Origin: Aphrophora alni
Lineage: Eukaryota; Arthropoda; Insecta; Hemiptera; Aphrophoridae
Reading direction: 5' to 3'
NCBI GenBank assembly: GCA_963513935.1
Contig: OY740765.1
Location: 116,689,362 to 116,753,361, forward strand
DNA: 64,000 nucleotides
The translations under genes and the position numbers were made by a program. Numbering within the stretch: position 1 is the stretch's first letter; each line of letters opens with the position of its first letter. This document shows positions 22,861 to 35,221 of the stretch, in pieces. Below the pieces are notes generated by a model. It searched no databases, was not told where the DNA came from, and was given only the letters and a program-made list of their open reading frames with translations.

Positions 22861-23467
22861 CCACCTGATGATGATTGCCCTAGCCTGGTTCTGCTGTCTC
22901 GGGTCATATGAATCTAGATGTAGATCGTTCCCTAGCCAGTCTGTCAACTTTTTCATTATCTTTAATCTAAAATAATCTTTTATTTATATCTGTAGAATAA
23001 TATCCCGTAGTACTTGGAGTTGCGCATGATTTAGGACGGTAAGAACGATGATGTAGTCTAGGAAAATTGAAGCACTAGGATAGTGTGTATTATTTATAAT
23101 TTCCTTTTCCTTTGTAGTTGTCAAAATACTGGTTATTTATAGATTACTGCTTTAGTATAGTATGGAGAAGAGAATTAAGAGAGTTATTGCTGGAGACGAA
23201 TAATGTTTTGAAAAATTATGACAGTCATTTTTGAAATGTTGTGATCCAAACTGTAGCTAAAGTTCATGAAGAAAGCCGTGTATTATGAATTATTGGAGAT
23301 TATATTACAACTACATCTTTAGTTTGAATGCTTACTCATAAAATTTTTCAGTTCATATTCTTTGTTGTATTATAACAATGTTAAGAGGATAGTAAAATAA
23401 TTCTGCATGTCGTAGTTAACTATGTAGACAAATTTAGTTTATTATTCTATTGATAATGTTAATACAG

Positions 23468-23677
23468 GCCCAACAGCAGCAACGTCAAGTTCAAGTACAG
23501 CAACAACATCAGCAGAATGGGAACTTAGTAGTTACTGGAGGTGTTCGCCAGTCACAGGTTGCTGTAATCCGAGGACATATTCCTCCTGGTTTGAACCCTC
23601 AGCAACAGTTACAGTGGATTCAACAACAACGTCAGCATCAGCAGATTGTAATTCAACAAAATCCACAATTAAGACAG
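23468..23677 (+). CDS. Exon of Q-rich co-activator-like gene (exon C, 70 codons)
   Basis: Acceptor gttaatacag ends at 23467, donor gtacag starts at 23678; phase 0 at both ends. The peptide begins AQQQQRQVQVQQQHQQNGNL. It then has a less repetitive core, VVTGGVRQSQVAVIRGHIPPGLNPQQ, and ends IVIQQNPQLRQ. The non-Q block (IRGHIPPGLNPQQQLQWIQQ) is the best part of this exon for homology searching. It joins in frame to exons B and D. Confidence 0.8.
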
Positions 23678-25922
23678 GTACAGCTTTATTTAAATAATAT
23701 AGTTTTCCAAAGTATTATCTTTGATCTTGGTAGCATTCAATAGTATAAATTCAGGTACTTGTCACATTGGGTAATATTGTTTGTAGTACCAAAAAAAAAA
23801 TCTTGGGAATGAACTGTATGGCAGTAAACATTATCTCAAACTCCTCTGTAAAACCCTGATTTGGGTTCTAGTAACCATCACCTTTTTCATAACATGAAAA
23901 ATTGAAGAACTCACAGGCGGCGGAGTTCTACGATTAACCCTCCAACCGGCACGGCGACCTACAGTAGGTCGCCCACGTGCTCCCAAGTGATTTCACCAAC
24001 TCTTAATCACATATTTTGCCATTCAACGTTACGCCCACTTAAAATTGTCCCAATGCAATAAATAAAATACCGTTGGAAAGCTAATGTTCCGTAGATGCAT
24101 ATCATGCAAAAAAATTACCACAAAACGTTATAAATAATATTCCAAAAATTGGTGAAGTTCGAGTATTTTTGATGCGTAAAATCGTAATTTTCAACTCTGC
24201 GCCTTTTCGTATAGCGCGGCTCCATTTTTCCTGATATGATTACAACTCTATTTTTCTGTCATTTAAGTCAACTAAAACACTGTTATATAGATAAAACACA
24301 TGTTTCTCTTTCTAACCATAGATTACAAATTGTTCTGCGTCTAACAGATCCAGAGATATTCGTACTTGAACATAGAACAAACCTGACAACAAGAAATTCA
24401 TTTAGCATTCGATGCGCTTTACAAAAAGACGAAGTTGATATCTCTCTGTTTTTAAAATTATTTTTCTTTTTACTCTATGTTGTAGGGGAAATTCCATTCT
24501 ATAAGTTGGTACCACTTGAGTTGAGGAATTGCTTACTAATAATTTGTTGTTTTGAAGTCCAAACGTAGTAAATGTCTGACGTGAACACTATAATATTTGG
24601 CGTGGCAAATATTGGTTTTGGGATTAGATTTTTGTTATTTTGAAGGTTTGTGTATACAAATTGTATATAAATTGTGTATACAAGTTACAATATATGTGTT
24701 TTTATTTCTAAAGTTTGTTTTTGAGTGAATTTCGAGTGTGTATATGGAATAACCTATAAATAACAATGGTAAGTTTAGGCTATAAGCATATTTCCTTATA
24801 TTTAGTGTTTTATATGAGTATACAAGTGAATATGTGTGTTATTCTTTGTAAAGTATATTGTATTAGTAAAATCTAATGCTTTTGTTTTAGGCCTAGCTTT
24901 AGAAAAATACTAATAATTATGCCTAAAAGTTTGACATGTCACCCTAACCTTCAAGCGCCAGAATACAAATTTTTGAAAAATCGTCATTTTTATTTAGAAT
25001 ATGTAACATATTATTATTTTTTTCCCCTAAATATATTCACAAATATATTAGAAATCTCAAGTAACGGTTAAAAAAAATGCAAAAAAATGTATTAGTATGT
25101 TTTTGATCACCATTTCTGTGAAATTTCTGCTTCGTTACTCTTAGATTTTTTGGTATTTGACCAAAAAACTCCAAATGTGATACATGTAACTTTTTTTGCA
25201 CTACACAACTAAATTCTATGCACCTTTCTGGACATAATGATATATAGAAGTTCTGTATAAAATATATTTTACTATTTTTTATGTTTTTTGGAAAAAATAA
25301 AGAGAAAATTCAGTTTTTTCGTATATAATTTTTTAAATTTTTAAAATGTAACATTTTTTTTCTTTTTTTTTTAAATATATTCAAAAATATTACACAAAAC
25401 TTTTGTATATCTTAGAAAAAGGTAGTAAGCTATTGATTTAGGGTGATACAGATTTTTCTGAAAAAAAGTTAATATCATTTTTGACATCTAACATACTTAC
25501 TCCAAAACCGTTTCAAAATTTTTTTTTTTTATTACATAGATGAATTCTATGCATCTTCCTGAGAAAAATGATGTCTTATAAGTTAGGTTTTGTATACAAA
25601 TAATATATTTTATTAATTTTTAAACAAACGAAGAATTTTCAAGACAATTAACATTGCCGGTTGGAGGGTTAAGGTATTAAAAATCAAGTTCACCAATATG
25701 ACAAGTGCCTTAATGTAGCAGGTAATTATCTGGAAAAATAGGTAAGAGTTGTAACATTAATTTGTGAATAATAAAAACATGTAATTGTATTGGTGTTTTT
25801 TTAATAACAAAACTGAATTTATTTTCCGAATAATCCTCCTACAATGAAAATTAGGCTTTGTAAAGTCATAGATTTTGAAGAATTGCTTTGATTGAAATTA
25901 ACTTTTGAACTATGTTGTTAAG
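23678..25922 (+). other. Intron between exons C and D (2.2 kb)
   Basis: Almost the whole intron is a 1.73-kb piggyBac-type insertion. Without it the intron would be about 0.5 kb. Confidence 0.75.
23938..25668. mobile_element. Non-autonomous piggyBac-type element, 1731 bp, flanked by TTAA
   Basis: TTAA stands on both sides (23934-23937 and 25669-25672). The termini CCCTCCAACCGGCA and TGCCGGTTGGAGGG are perfect 14-bp inverted repeats starting CCC, as in piggyBac. Inside I see no transposase motif; the 110-codon frame at 24236 is unrecognised and probably chance. Segments such as TATAAATAATATT...AATTGGTGAAGTT recur near 60.9 kb, hinting at a related insertion there. It occupies most of the intron between exons C and D. 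Confidence 0.85.
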
Positions 25923-26118
25923 GTTATGGTACAACAACAACCTACTCCTAACCGACAAATCCCTCATCAAGGAAATATCCTACAACAACAACAACAGATG
26001 AATTTGTCAGTTGGAAGTGTACTGCAGCAGTCGGGAGCACCAGTGCAAGGTGGAAGTGGAGTCATGCAGCAAAATAATTGGGGCAGTCTGCAGCAGTCAA
26101 ATGAATCTCAGTTGCAAG
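25923..26118 (+). CDS. Exon of Q-rich co-activator-like gene (exon D, 65 codons + 1 base)
   Basis: Acceptor gttgttaag ends at 25922 and donor gtaagg begins at 26119. The exon enters in phase 0 and leaves in phase 1. The peptide begins VMVQQQPTPNRQIPHQGNIL, then has MNLSVGSVLQQSGAPVQGGS and GVMQQNNWGSLQQSNESQLQ. The final base (G) combines with GA at the start of the next exon to give glycine, which supports the joint. The polypyrimidine tract of the acceptor is weak. Confidence 0.78.
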
Positions 26119-26642
26119 GTAAGGCTGACCAGATGAACATAAATTATTAAATAAATAAATTTTAATCTAATATAATTTTTTTTCTTTGTTACCCCATTTA
26201 TCTTCACATATTTTAGGAAGTTATGTTTAAAAGATAAAATAATATTATTTTAATATAATATTATATAAATATAATATATTTTACTATTTAATAATATTTT
26301 TGGCGATGCTAATTTTACATCTTTATCATTAACTTGTGTTAATTTACTGTTATATTATTATTAAAAAAAAAATTTACTATCATTATTATTATTTTTATAA
26401 TTTGATAACTACAGAATTTTACGTTTTTGTAACTTTTCCTATACTTAACATATTTAAATTTGTTCACACCCTCGTGTTTTATAGGAAAATAAATAAATCT
26501 TTTTTAGTGATTGTATAATTTTATATTAATTTGAAATTAATTTACCAATTATTTTATCTATTTATTTTACTTGCTTACAGCATATAAATAAAAAATTAAT
26601 GTAAATTGCAAAGTAAATGTATTTTTGATTTTGATCCCACAG
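26119..26642 (+). other. Intron between exons D and E (0.5 kb)
   Basis: A short AT-rich phase-1 intron with donor gtaagg and acceptor gatcccacag. Nothing else is seen in it. Confidence 0.75.
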
Positions 26643-26815
26643 GACAACCTGGAAATGTAACACCGCAATCACAACAACAGTTAGCACAACTACAGCTGCA
26701 ACAACATCATTTGCAGCGTTTTCAACAACTGCAACAGAAACAGCAGACTACTAATCCTGGAGTCCGGATGCAGCAACAACCTGTCACTCAATCTACAGTT
26801 TTGTATACAACACAA
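26643..26815 (+). CDS. Exon of Q-rich co-activator-like gene (exon E, 173 bp)
   Basis: Acceptor gatcccacag ends at 26642, donor gtaag starts at 26816. The exon enters in phase 1, completing the glycine codon from exon D, and leaves in phase 0. The peptide is (G)QPGNVTPQSQQQLAQLQLQQ, then HHLQRFQQLQQKQQTTNPGV, ending TQSTVLYTTQ. The heptad-like LAQLQLQQHHLQRFQQLQQ suggests a coiled-coil or amphipathic helix. The phase match with exon D is good evidence that both belong to one transcript. Confidence 0.82.
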
Positions 26816-29470
26816 GTAAGTTTCTTTTTTTAAGTGACAAATATTGAAAAGTGACGAAATTAATGTCATTTATGAAAAGTGACAGAAAATAATCAGTAAT
26901 TGTTCAGTTTAATTCAGTCTCTTAATCAATAGCTAAGACTACAAATTTTATTTTATGTATTATTTTAAGGATAGGCGAATCATACATTTTAAAGTTGAAT
27001 CGGAACGAATCCAATAATTTGTTAGAATCTTGAATTATATTGGAGAATTGGTATAACTATTTAATTATAAAACCTTTTTGGGAAATGAAGTTGCAATAGA
27101 CAATTACCATAGTAGTTATTTAGTTAAAATGCATAAGGTTATGTGATGTTCATTAATAATACTAAGTATATTGATTTATTTGTGGATGTTACTACAGGAT
27201 AAACACATAACATAGTGAAAGGTCTAAATAAATTTTTGTTTTAAATGCAGTTGAATTGTTTCTGGAAAACAATAAGGAAAGGCTTATAGAGCAATTTGGG
27301 GAGGGGGTATGTAATGAGGACTATGGAGTAGGCAGTGTGGAGGGTGGGGATTAGTTATTAATAAAATTGACTTCTTCATTAAGAGAATAACATTATTTTG
27401 CATTGGCAAATTTTTGATCTTCAATATCTTATGGACAAAATTAATAACACATATTTATATTAAATCCACCAGAAGGGAAACCTTTAAAAATTTAAAAGAT
27501 TATATGATATATGAAAAGAAAAATGTATTACCATATGAAACGAAATACACCGGAACCACAAAGCAGTTAATAAAAAGTAGGCCTAATTCAGAATATAATT
27601 GGATTACAAACTAATGTTATAAAGGAGCAAGTTGTAAAAAAAGTTTATTATAGTACAGATGAATACTTTAATAATCCTCTCTGAATTGTGAAAAATTAAT
27701 TTTATAATTTGTTAGTATTAATCAATTAGTTATAGTGATGTAAATGACTCTGCACCTGTTCTTTTTGAATATCTTAGAAAAAAAACCATATCAACAATTA
27801 TTTAAACAATATTCAAAACTCGATATTCATCACACAAAACCCATAATGATTCCAACTATTGTTACTTTTTTATTCAATTGAAACGACTGAGATTACAAAT
27901 GCCTTTATATTGTAATGCTTGCTCACCTTGTAGAGTCTCAAAATTGGCCAGTCTCTTTCATGTCCTTCCACTTGGATTCAAACTGCCTGGGCTGTCTTCT
28001 TCCACCACGCCTAAACGCAGCCGGCCTCCTCTAACATCAAGAGACCCCCCCTCTCTTTTGTGCCAGCCACTTATATATCTTTTATCACCCTTGGTGTTCT
28101 ACTCCCGATGCAAGGCAAGCATTTCAACACTTTTTCACTTCTTTTACAATAGTTGGGACATTCTGAATGTCGTATGATTATTACTTTTATTAAAAAATAG
28201 TAAAAACTTAATGATTATTATAATACAATACACTAAAAATAAATAATAATAAGTTACATTGAATATATTCCTGACAGTGGTTTACTAGCACACGAACTCA
28301 ATTCTTTATTAGCAGTACTTTTCTGAAATATTGATGTTTTAAGCTGTTTCGTAGATGTTAATGGGTTCCCAGCAACTCTAGAATTTTGTGGAATTCACTA
28401 GAACATATTGAAACTTTTGTGGAAAATAATAATAATAATATATAGATTTTGAGTTATTGTTTTTAATGACCTGTTATCGAATAAACAAAAATAGTTTGGC
28501 AATCTACTGCTGTCATTGCTAGAAAATGGAAGATCACACAAGTTGACTATTACATCAAACGGCAACTTGGATTTAATTTGTTTAACTCATTAATAAACAT
28601 ATAACTAAAAATTTAGTTAGTTAAAGTGAAAAATATGTGTGTTCTATCCTTTTCGTACTAACTTCATTCTCACAATTAAATCGTGCTTATATACGAGGTA
28701 CATCCAGAAAGCAAGTTCCATTTGGTAATAAAAACAAAACTATACATATACAGGAAAACTATTTATTGCAAAAAATCTACAAACCTGAAACTATTTTTCT
28801 ACATAGCTCCCACCATTTTGTAAGAACTTGTCATAGTGCAGCACAAGTTTTTATATGCCTTCTTCATAAAACGTTGCTGCCTGTGTTGTCAACCATGTGG
28901 TAACATGTTTTTTGAGCTTATCATCGTTGTTGAAATTTTTACCATTAGGAAGAAACGATTTCAGGTGTAAAAAGAGATGGAATTTGCTAGGGGCGAGGTC
29001 AAAGCTGGTACGGATTACTGTGACGTGAATCATACAATTAGGAATATAATTATGTAGCACAAAAACATATTGAAATTATATTAAATATATGTTTAGTAAA
29101 ATATTCACTTTATTTTTTCAACACTGATTCACAGTTGCAACACAATTTTCGGTTTACAAACAACAGTTGGGAAATATAAAACAAGGATACAATAATACCA
29201 AATTTACTGCAGTGTTACCATCTAGCTTAGAAAAAAGCTATTAAAACCTGAAAGAAATCTATGAAGATTCCTGAACATTATCAAATCGTAGTTGCAAATC
29301 TTTAAATTGGAGCTATAATCAAACATGCACTAGCGCTCTCGTGTAAGTAATCACAGGCCACTGTAAGACTACCTTACTTCTATATGCAATCATGGGGTTC
29401 AAAAAGGTTAAAACACAAAAATCACGTTTTTTGTATTTAAAAATAATCTTTTTTTATTATTATTAAACAG
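26816..29470 (+). other. Intron between exons E and F (2.7 kb)
   Basis: Holds a mariner 3' fragment (28692-29060). A 300-bp stretch at 27878-28177 is richer in GC than the rest and open on the plus strand, but I do not recognise its product on either strand. The ORF at 27414-27614 is also unrecognised. The remainder is featureless. Confidence 0.65.
28692..29060 (-). mobile_element. Mariner element 3' part
   Basis: The minus-strand ORF 29060-28851 encodes a mariner transposase C-terminus: FDLAPSKFHLFLHLKSFL (third catalytic Asp context, DLAPSxFHLF), then DDKLKKHVTTWLTTQAATFY and EEGI. The usual aspartate after APS is lysine here. At 28692-28720 is ACGAGGTACATCCAGAAAGC, a mariner-type terminal repeat. 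The 5' half and the other terminus are missing. Confidence 0.8.
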
Positions 29471-29608
29471 GTTGGGCAACAGCAACAACCGCAGTCACAG
29501 CAACAACAGTTACCACAAGCCGTTTCAGTTCCTCCACAGTCACCTCTGCCGCAGCATCAACCTATTGTGGAACATGAAGTAGTCGGCACTGGGCAGGATC
29601 CTTTCTCG
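29471..29608 (+). CDS. Exon of Q-rich co-activator-like gene (exon F, 46 codons)
   Basis: A good acceptor (tattattattaaacag, ends 29470) and donor gtaac at 29609; phase 0 at both ends. The peptide begins VGQQQQPQSQQQQLPQAVSV, then PPQSPLPQHQPIVEHEVVGT, ending GQDPFS. Here the chain shifts from pure Q to proline and acidic residues. The next supported exon is 17 kb away, so a small exon may have been missed in between; the phase nevertheless fits directly. Confidence 0.8.
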
Positions 29609-31572
29609 GTAACATTATTTTTTTCACTTGCTTAGAATTGGTGTAGTTAACAGATTTGTTAAGGATTATGTTGTTGATTTTGGTGATGAAATACATGTAT
29701 AGGGATGTGCTTAGGTAGTGGGCGTAGGGTTTGTTGCAATTGTGGTTGTGATTATACTCTCAAGTCTTCAATGTTTTGTTATATTATAAGTATTACCAAG
29801 TTATAGAATATTATTTTAGTTATAAGTACTGTACAAAAATATTGCAGAGGATCCTCGATATGAGAACATGGTTTGAAATTAAAGTCTCCCTTCTTTTTTC
29901 CATATAATAAACGATTCATAAGAGACACAAAGTACTAACTTTTGAAATAGTTGAAAATGTTGTGGAATTCCATATATTCCGTTAATTTGGGGGATGTCAA
30001 TTAAAAAATTTTAAATACAAAGAGGTGTAAATTTTAACACATAATTTAGGTTCGGCCTTTTACTTTAACCTTACAACTGGCAATTGTAACAGCAATCTTA
30101 GTGACAAGCACTTTTCGGGCATCTTGTAATAATTTGTTTTAAAATTCATGTAAAACATAACAATTAATCAAACCATATGTTGTTTTTCAGAACCGTAACA
30201 CTTTTTCAGAAAAATCATTAGATTATACTAGAAATGTAAAATTTATATAATGTAAAAGCTTAATATTTTTTATAATGTTGAAATAAAAAAAATTAACAAA
30301 AACTTATTTTTTTGTGTATTGGTGAAAATTTTTAATGAAAATATAAACATTTCAAGCCCAAAATTTTATGCAGATTTCAAAAGTGTAGTTTATGGCGATT
30401 ATTTTGTATATGTAAATGTAAATGCTAAAAACTGAAAATGTAGGCTCATTTGTGAAATTTACAATGTTCCGATATGTTTATAATGCAACATCTGGGAAAC
30501 AAGTGTAATATAACCCTGTAATTTAATATATGAAAATTACCAGAAATAATAAGAAAATATAAAAATAAAATATTTCTGCCATATTACTATAAACAAAATA
30601 CAAAATAAAATATAATTTGTGTATTCAAAGTTTCCGGGCCTAGGCTCTACTTAGAATAAACTAGGTCTCGTAGTAATTTTAAGAGTATAGAAGGTCTCAT
30701 TAGTTCACTAGAAAGCCAATAATAATCCAAAATCATGGTTTTCTCAATGAAAAACGAAAGTATAGATTGTCATCTTACCAATAAACCTGATATCAATGTA
30801 ATGGAACATATTTTAACTATGAAAAATCTATTCTTTTTAGTGAAGTTATAATCTATGATTTTTTACAATTGCCACTACAGAAAAATCTTAATCGTTGATT
30901 TTCGAAGATTGCCACTGCGGAAACACTTAAAATCCTTGACTTTCGAAGATTGTCAATTCTATGGTTAAAAATCTTTTTCCATTTCCAAAGTATTTTAATT
31001 TGTAATATCTTGGGTAAATTTTTGCTTTTTCAAAGATATATGCGATTCACAGTTTAAGACAGGTTTTTGATTCTAAACTTGTTTGTAAAAACCGAATTAA
31101 AATAACATATATTTATATTATATTGTATCCTTTTTATATTTATGAACTGTATAATTTTAATTAAAAATGAGTTTATTTTGAGAGGAGGAAATGTTATTTT
31201 AATTCTGGTTATACCATTTAGAATTGTAAATCAGTCCTAAACCATGTTATCACATGTACTTAAAAAAAAAAAATTGAATTGCCCAAATTATAATGAAAAT
31301 ATTTCTGAAACAGTAAAATATTTTTTGAGTTCCACTTGCACGATAGTTTTTAGAGTGAAAAAGCAGACTTAAATGATGTACAACTCTTTGTATTTGAAAT
31401 TTTAAAGACGACCCCCCACCCCTCCAAATTGGAACGGGTGAACCCAAATATATATAAGGTTAGTATTTTGGGGTTTATAATTGATTAATTTTAACGATCG
31501 AGAAAAATCCGTGGAAAAAAAAATGAGTGGGGGAATGATTTTTATTTCAACTAGTATAAATATGAAGAGGGG

Positions 31573-31602
<30 letters not shown>
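31573..31602. repeat. Poly(A) run of 30 bases
   Basis: Uninterrupted A run after GAAGAGGGG. It could be the tail of a retroposed sequence on the plus strand, but no source sequence to its left was recognised. Confidence 0.9.
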
Positions 31603-31604
<2 letters not shown>

Positions 31605-32383
31605 GACAACATAGAAAGTATAAACACCTACTGTAACATAATTAAATGATTATAAAAAATATGTTAAGTTTCTGCTCTAATAAAGGGGATTGAAGTGTAA
31701 CCAAACAACGGCTATAACAACGCGACATTATAGAGAGACTTTTTCCTACACTTAAGTAGTAGAGACACGTTAAAACTTCTTACTTTCCATTCAAGCTTTC
31801 ACCCAATAAAAGTCGTCTAATCACAACAAATTTGGCATCAATGGAAAGCTAAAGATTTGAACTTGAATTTTCATGTAACCTAAAGTCTTAAAATAGGTAA
31901 AATGTTATTGATATAATCGGATGAATTTAGCATTATACGCTGCAGTACTTGATCAACACTAGCGAGTCGAAATCTTGCCTAAACATACATCACATTAATT
32001 TATTTTTCACAAGTCCATATTTTGTTTAGTCTACTAAACCTTGACACTATCTTATTGATAAATTCTTCCTCTTTTCATCTGAGTTTAAAAAATCTGGTTG
32101 CATTTAAACACAAGGAGATATAGAAAGTTATCTATGAATAACATTTTCAGAACATTTTACCAAGCTATAACGACACTGAATGAATTGTGAAATATCGATA
32201 GTAAAACTGTGAAATTTGGAAGGTATTTTATTCAGTAGTATAGTAGAGATTTTGCTCTTTCCAATATTATATTATTTGTCTTGGTTTTCTGGTTTTAACT
32301 GTAATAGATTCCCTTGTGAAAATCGACTTCCGGGCGTTACTTGTACATCTTTGTTTCACTTAGTCTGGTACGTAAATTTTACT

Positions 32384-32728
32384 TAGTGTTTTGTAAGTTT
32401 ATTTTGTAAATAATATTTAGTGAATACAAGTCAATATATCTATTTTTGTGAAAATGTAAATTCAATTTATAATAGATAATTTATTATTTCAAGTGAAGTT
32501 ATTATTTTGTGTTCTAGGCCTACCTAGCCACATTTTTTGAGCAAGTGCGTGCCAGCATTTTAGTTTTTCTTTTGTAAGTTTATATTTGTGAATCTAGTTA
32601 GTGGATACAAGTCAATACATGAAAATATATAGTAATAGTAAATTCAATTTATAATACGTAGTTTATTGTTTCAAGTGAATATTACTTCAGTGAAGTTACT
32701 TTTTTGTGCTTTGCTTCAGGTTAGGCCA
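32384..32728 (+). repeat. Diverged tandem duplication, about 180-bp period
   Basis: Copy one (about 32384-32525) and copy two (about 32561-32728) share TTTTGTAAGTTTATTTTGT, AGTGAATACAAGTCAATA, TAAATTCAATTTATAATA and TTATTGTTTCAAGTGAA. Copy one ends CTAGGCC and copy two TTAGGCC. They lie directly beside the Jockey insertion. They resemble internal parts of the piggyBac-type element near 24.7-24.9 kb, so this may be a related older insertion. Confidence 0.5.
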
Positions 32729-33430
32729 TCATTTTGTGTTTATATATTTTTTATTATTAATTCAATATTACAGTTGAGTATGTACCCATCTAGCAATTTA
32801 CACTTCATACATTTTTACACTTGTAAGGGATATGACCCAATGGTTATTCCCTATCACTCTAGTCCATCAGATCTGAAGGATTGGTCCTCTTCAGTCTTCT
32901 CTCCACCCGAGTGACATCCAACAGTCCCTGTACCTCATGGTGTTCATGTTGAATGATGCGTTGTTTGTGTTTCCTTGCCTGTTTTTTGATTTCATCACTG
33001 TCTAGGTCTATCTGTAGGTCCCTATGTAGATTATCGTTCCTGATGTACCAGGGTGCATCCACTATACATCTAAGCACTTTATTTTGGAACACTTGAATGA
33101 TATTTACATTTGTCTTGTTAGTGCAGCCCCATAGCTGAATACCGTAGATCCACACTGGTCTTAAGACCTGCTTATAAATCAATAGCTTGTTGTGTATTGA
33201 CAGTTGTGATTGTCTTCCAAGCAGCCAATACATTTTCCTGAACTTCAAGTTTAATTCTTGTTTTTTTTTGACATGCTCTTTCCATTTGAGTTTTACATCC
33301 AGTGTCATTCCCAGGTACTTAGCCGAATTAGCATAGGGAACTGGAACAGAATTTATTAAAATTGGGACCCGATGATTGACTTGCTGTTTGTGAAGTTAAC
33401 ATTGACTGACTTTGCTTCGTTAAGACCAAT

Positions 33431-33955
33431 TCACCATTTTTTGGTCCATTTACACACCTCATCGGTGGCCCTCTGGAGCTTTGTTACCGCTTCCTCAGGT
33501 ATTTTATCAGTTTCTAGAATCGCAGTATCATCTGCAAATGTACCAATTATTGATTCCTCTGGTGTAGGAACATCCCTGGTGTACAACAGGTATAGGACAG
33601 GGCCCAACACGCTGCCCTGTGGGACCCCTGCCAAAATTCTCTTCAGTCCAGAGTATTCACCTTCGTACTTCATTCGAAAGTGTCTATCAGTTAAGTACGA
33701 CTTCAGTATTGTGTAGTATTGCCTTGATAAATCTCTTTGTAGTTTCCACATCAGTCCCTCATGCCACACCCTGTCAAAGGCCTTTGCCACATCCAAGAAG
33801 ACACTTGCACATGTTTCCTTTTTCTCAAGTGCATTCTCCACTACACTCGTGATCCTATGGACTTGGTCTACTGTAGAATGGCCTTGCCTGAAACCAAACT
33901 GATGGTCGGGGATAAGCTTTCTATCCTCAATGATTGGCATCAGCCTCTTTAACAA
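33431..33955 (-). pseudogene. Jockey-type reverse transcriptase fragment
   Basis: About 175 codons, running from LMPIIEDRKLIPDHQFGFRQ through FLDVAKAFDRVWHEGL, AGVPQGSVLGPVLYLL and the catalytic FADDTA box, ending CKWTKKW at a stop. The palm motifs, including both catalytic aspartates of the ADD box, are present. The fingers domain is missing at the N-terminus. Downstream sequence (33430-33310) continues the protein in shifted frames into the 149-codon C-terminal ORF (32859-33308). Confidence 0.85.
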
Positions 33956-34530
33956 TAGCTTCTCTACTCTGGGCTACTTGGGAGAAGGTTCTTCTATTAT
34001 CGTCTAGGTTTTGAAACCTTGGCTTTGGAGTCACCCTTATCTCCTCCCCTTTTCCATGTCTTGGTTGAGGGTTACTTCCTCTGTCCCTTATTTTTTGCAG
34101 CTCCTTTGCAACTTCACTCCCTCGGTAGTTGGCAGGGTGTTGTCCTCCACAATTTACACATTTTGGTGGAACATCCTTACCTATTAGACACTGGATTGTA
34201 GGATGTTTCCCTGTGCATTACACACATCTAGATTCTCTATGGCAGTATTTTGTTGTGTGATTAAAGCCATGACAGTTTTTACATTGTGATATTAGATTTG
34301 AGGTTCTTCTTAATGGCTCGATCTTCACCTTCATATGAAGTATTGTTTTTATATTATAGATTTTTCCTGAGTCTTCACTATTATCGAAGGTGAGCATGTA
34401 TAACGGGAGCCATCTCTTAATGATTGATTTGTTCCCGTCTTTATCTGTTTTTTACTCTTTTTTGATGATGTTGACAGCATCAATTATTTTTAATTCAGTT
34501 TTGCTGGTTATGTCCTCTATTATGTCTTCT

Positions 34531-35221
34531 TTAGTACAGGATGGGTGAAGTCCCCCTGACCATTACCTTGATGGGCCTGTCCTTATCTTCATATCTAAAC
34601 CATTGAAAGCTCCCTTCGTTTAACTTAGTTGCAAGGGCTCTATATGTATCAGAGTCCTTTGTGTTGATTTTCCACACGTCATTATTTAGACAGGTTAATT
34701 TGGTCACTTTATCCATCTCCCAAAGTGCTTGCACTGTTGTAAAGTCCTTTAGACCAACAACATTTACTGGCGGAGGTGGTCTTTCTTTTGGTGCTATTTT
34801 CTGCCTTTCTTCAACTGGTTTCTTCAACTTCGGGTGAGCTCTCTGCTTTCCTCTTTTTCTTTCTTCTCAGGGGTTTCTTGATTCTAATCCATTCCGTTTC
34901 TTTAGCTAGTTCTTCCTCATCCGTATGAAACTTGTCATTGCTGGATTTTATCAAGCTATCAGCCCCTTTGCTCGTACTGTGCAGCTGGGAGGTTTTTAGA
35001 GTATTGTTTTCTACTCTCAGGCTTAATACTTCTTCCTTTAGCTGGCTTATTATCCGCTCAACTTCATTTAGTCTTTTCCTGAGTTCATTGTTCTCTTCTT
35101 CTAGCTTAGAGGTGCTACCTGCTTCTTCACTCCCACCTGGGTCAGGTGGAGGCTTTTTTACCTCTTTATTATTTGGGGATCTTGCAATCCTTGTTGCTTC
35201 TCCCAAACGGGTTAGTTTCAT
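34531..35221 (-). pseudogene. Jockey-type ORF1 (gag-like) with frameshift
   Basis: Two overlapping minus-strand frames (35221-34811 and 34827-34531) are one ORF1 interrupted by a frameshift in their overlap. The first holds a proline-rich N-terminus, a clear leucine-heptad coiled coil (NELRKRLNEVERIISQLKEE) and a basic KPLRRKKKRK stretch. The second holds a PRE_C2HC-type fold (VVGLKDFTTVQALWEMDKVT). Further leftwards, cysteine-histidine knuckles follow in disturbed frame. ORF1 proteins of this clade bind the element RNA. Confidence 0.75.

Larger units (their letters stand above)
13967..23467 (+). other. Intron between exons B and C (9.5 kb)
   Basis: Donor gtattgg, acceptor gttaatacag. It is filled with nested transposons between 14.5 and 22.9 kb, listed separately. 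The stretch 20100-20480 is less AT-rich than its surroundings (for example CTCGAGACCGGCACTAAGCC) and has no recognised content. 22870-23467 shows nothing. Confidence 0.7.

Noticed and set aside
24236..24568. 110-codon ORF inside the TTAA element as a transposase
   Set aside because: No piggyBac motif (no DDD region, no Cys-rich end); composition looks like chance in AT-rich DNA.
27878..28177. 99-codon plus-strand ORF, richer in GC
   Set aside because: No recognisable domain on either strand and no splice or start context; kept only as a remark.
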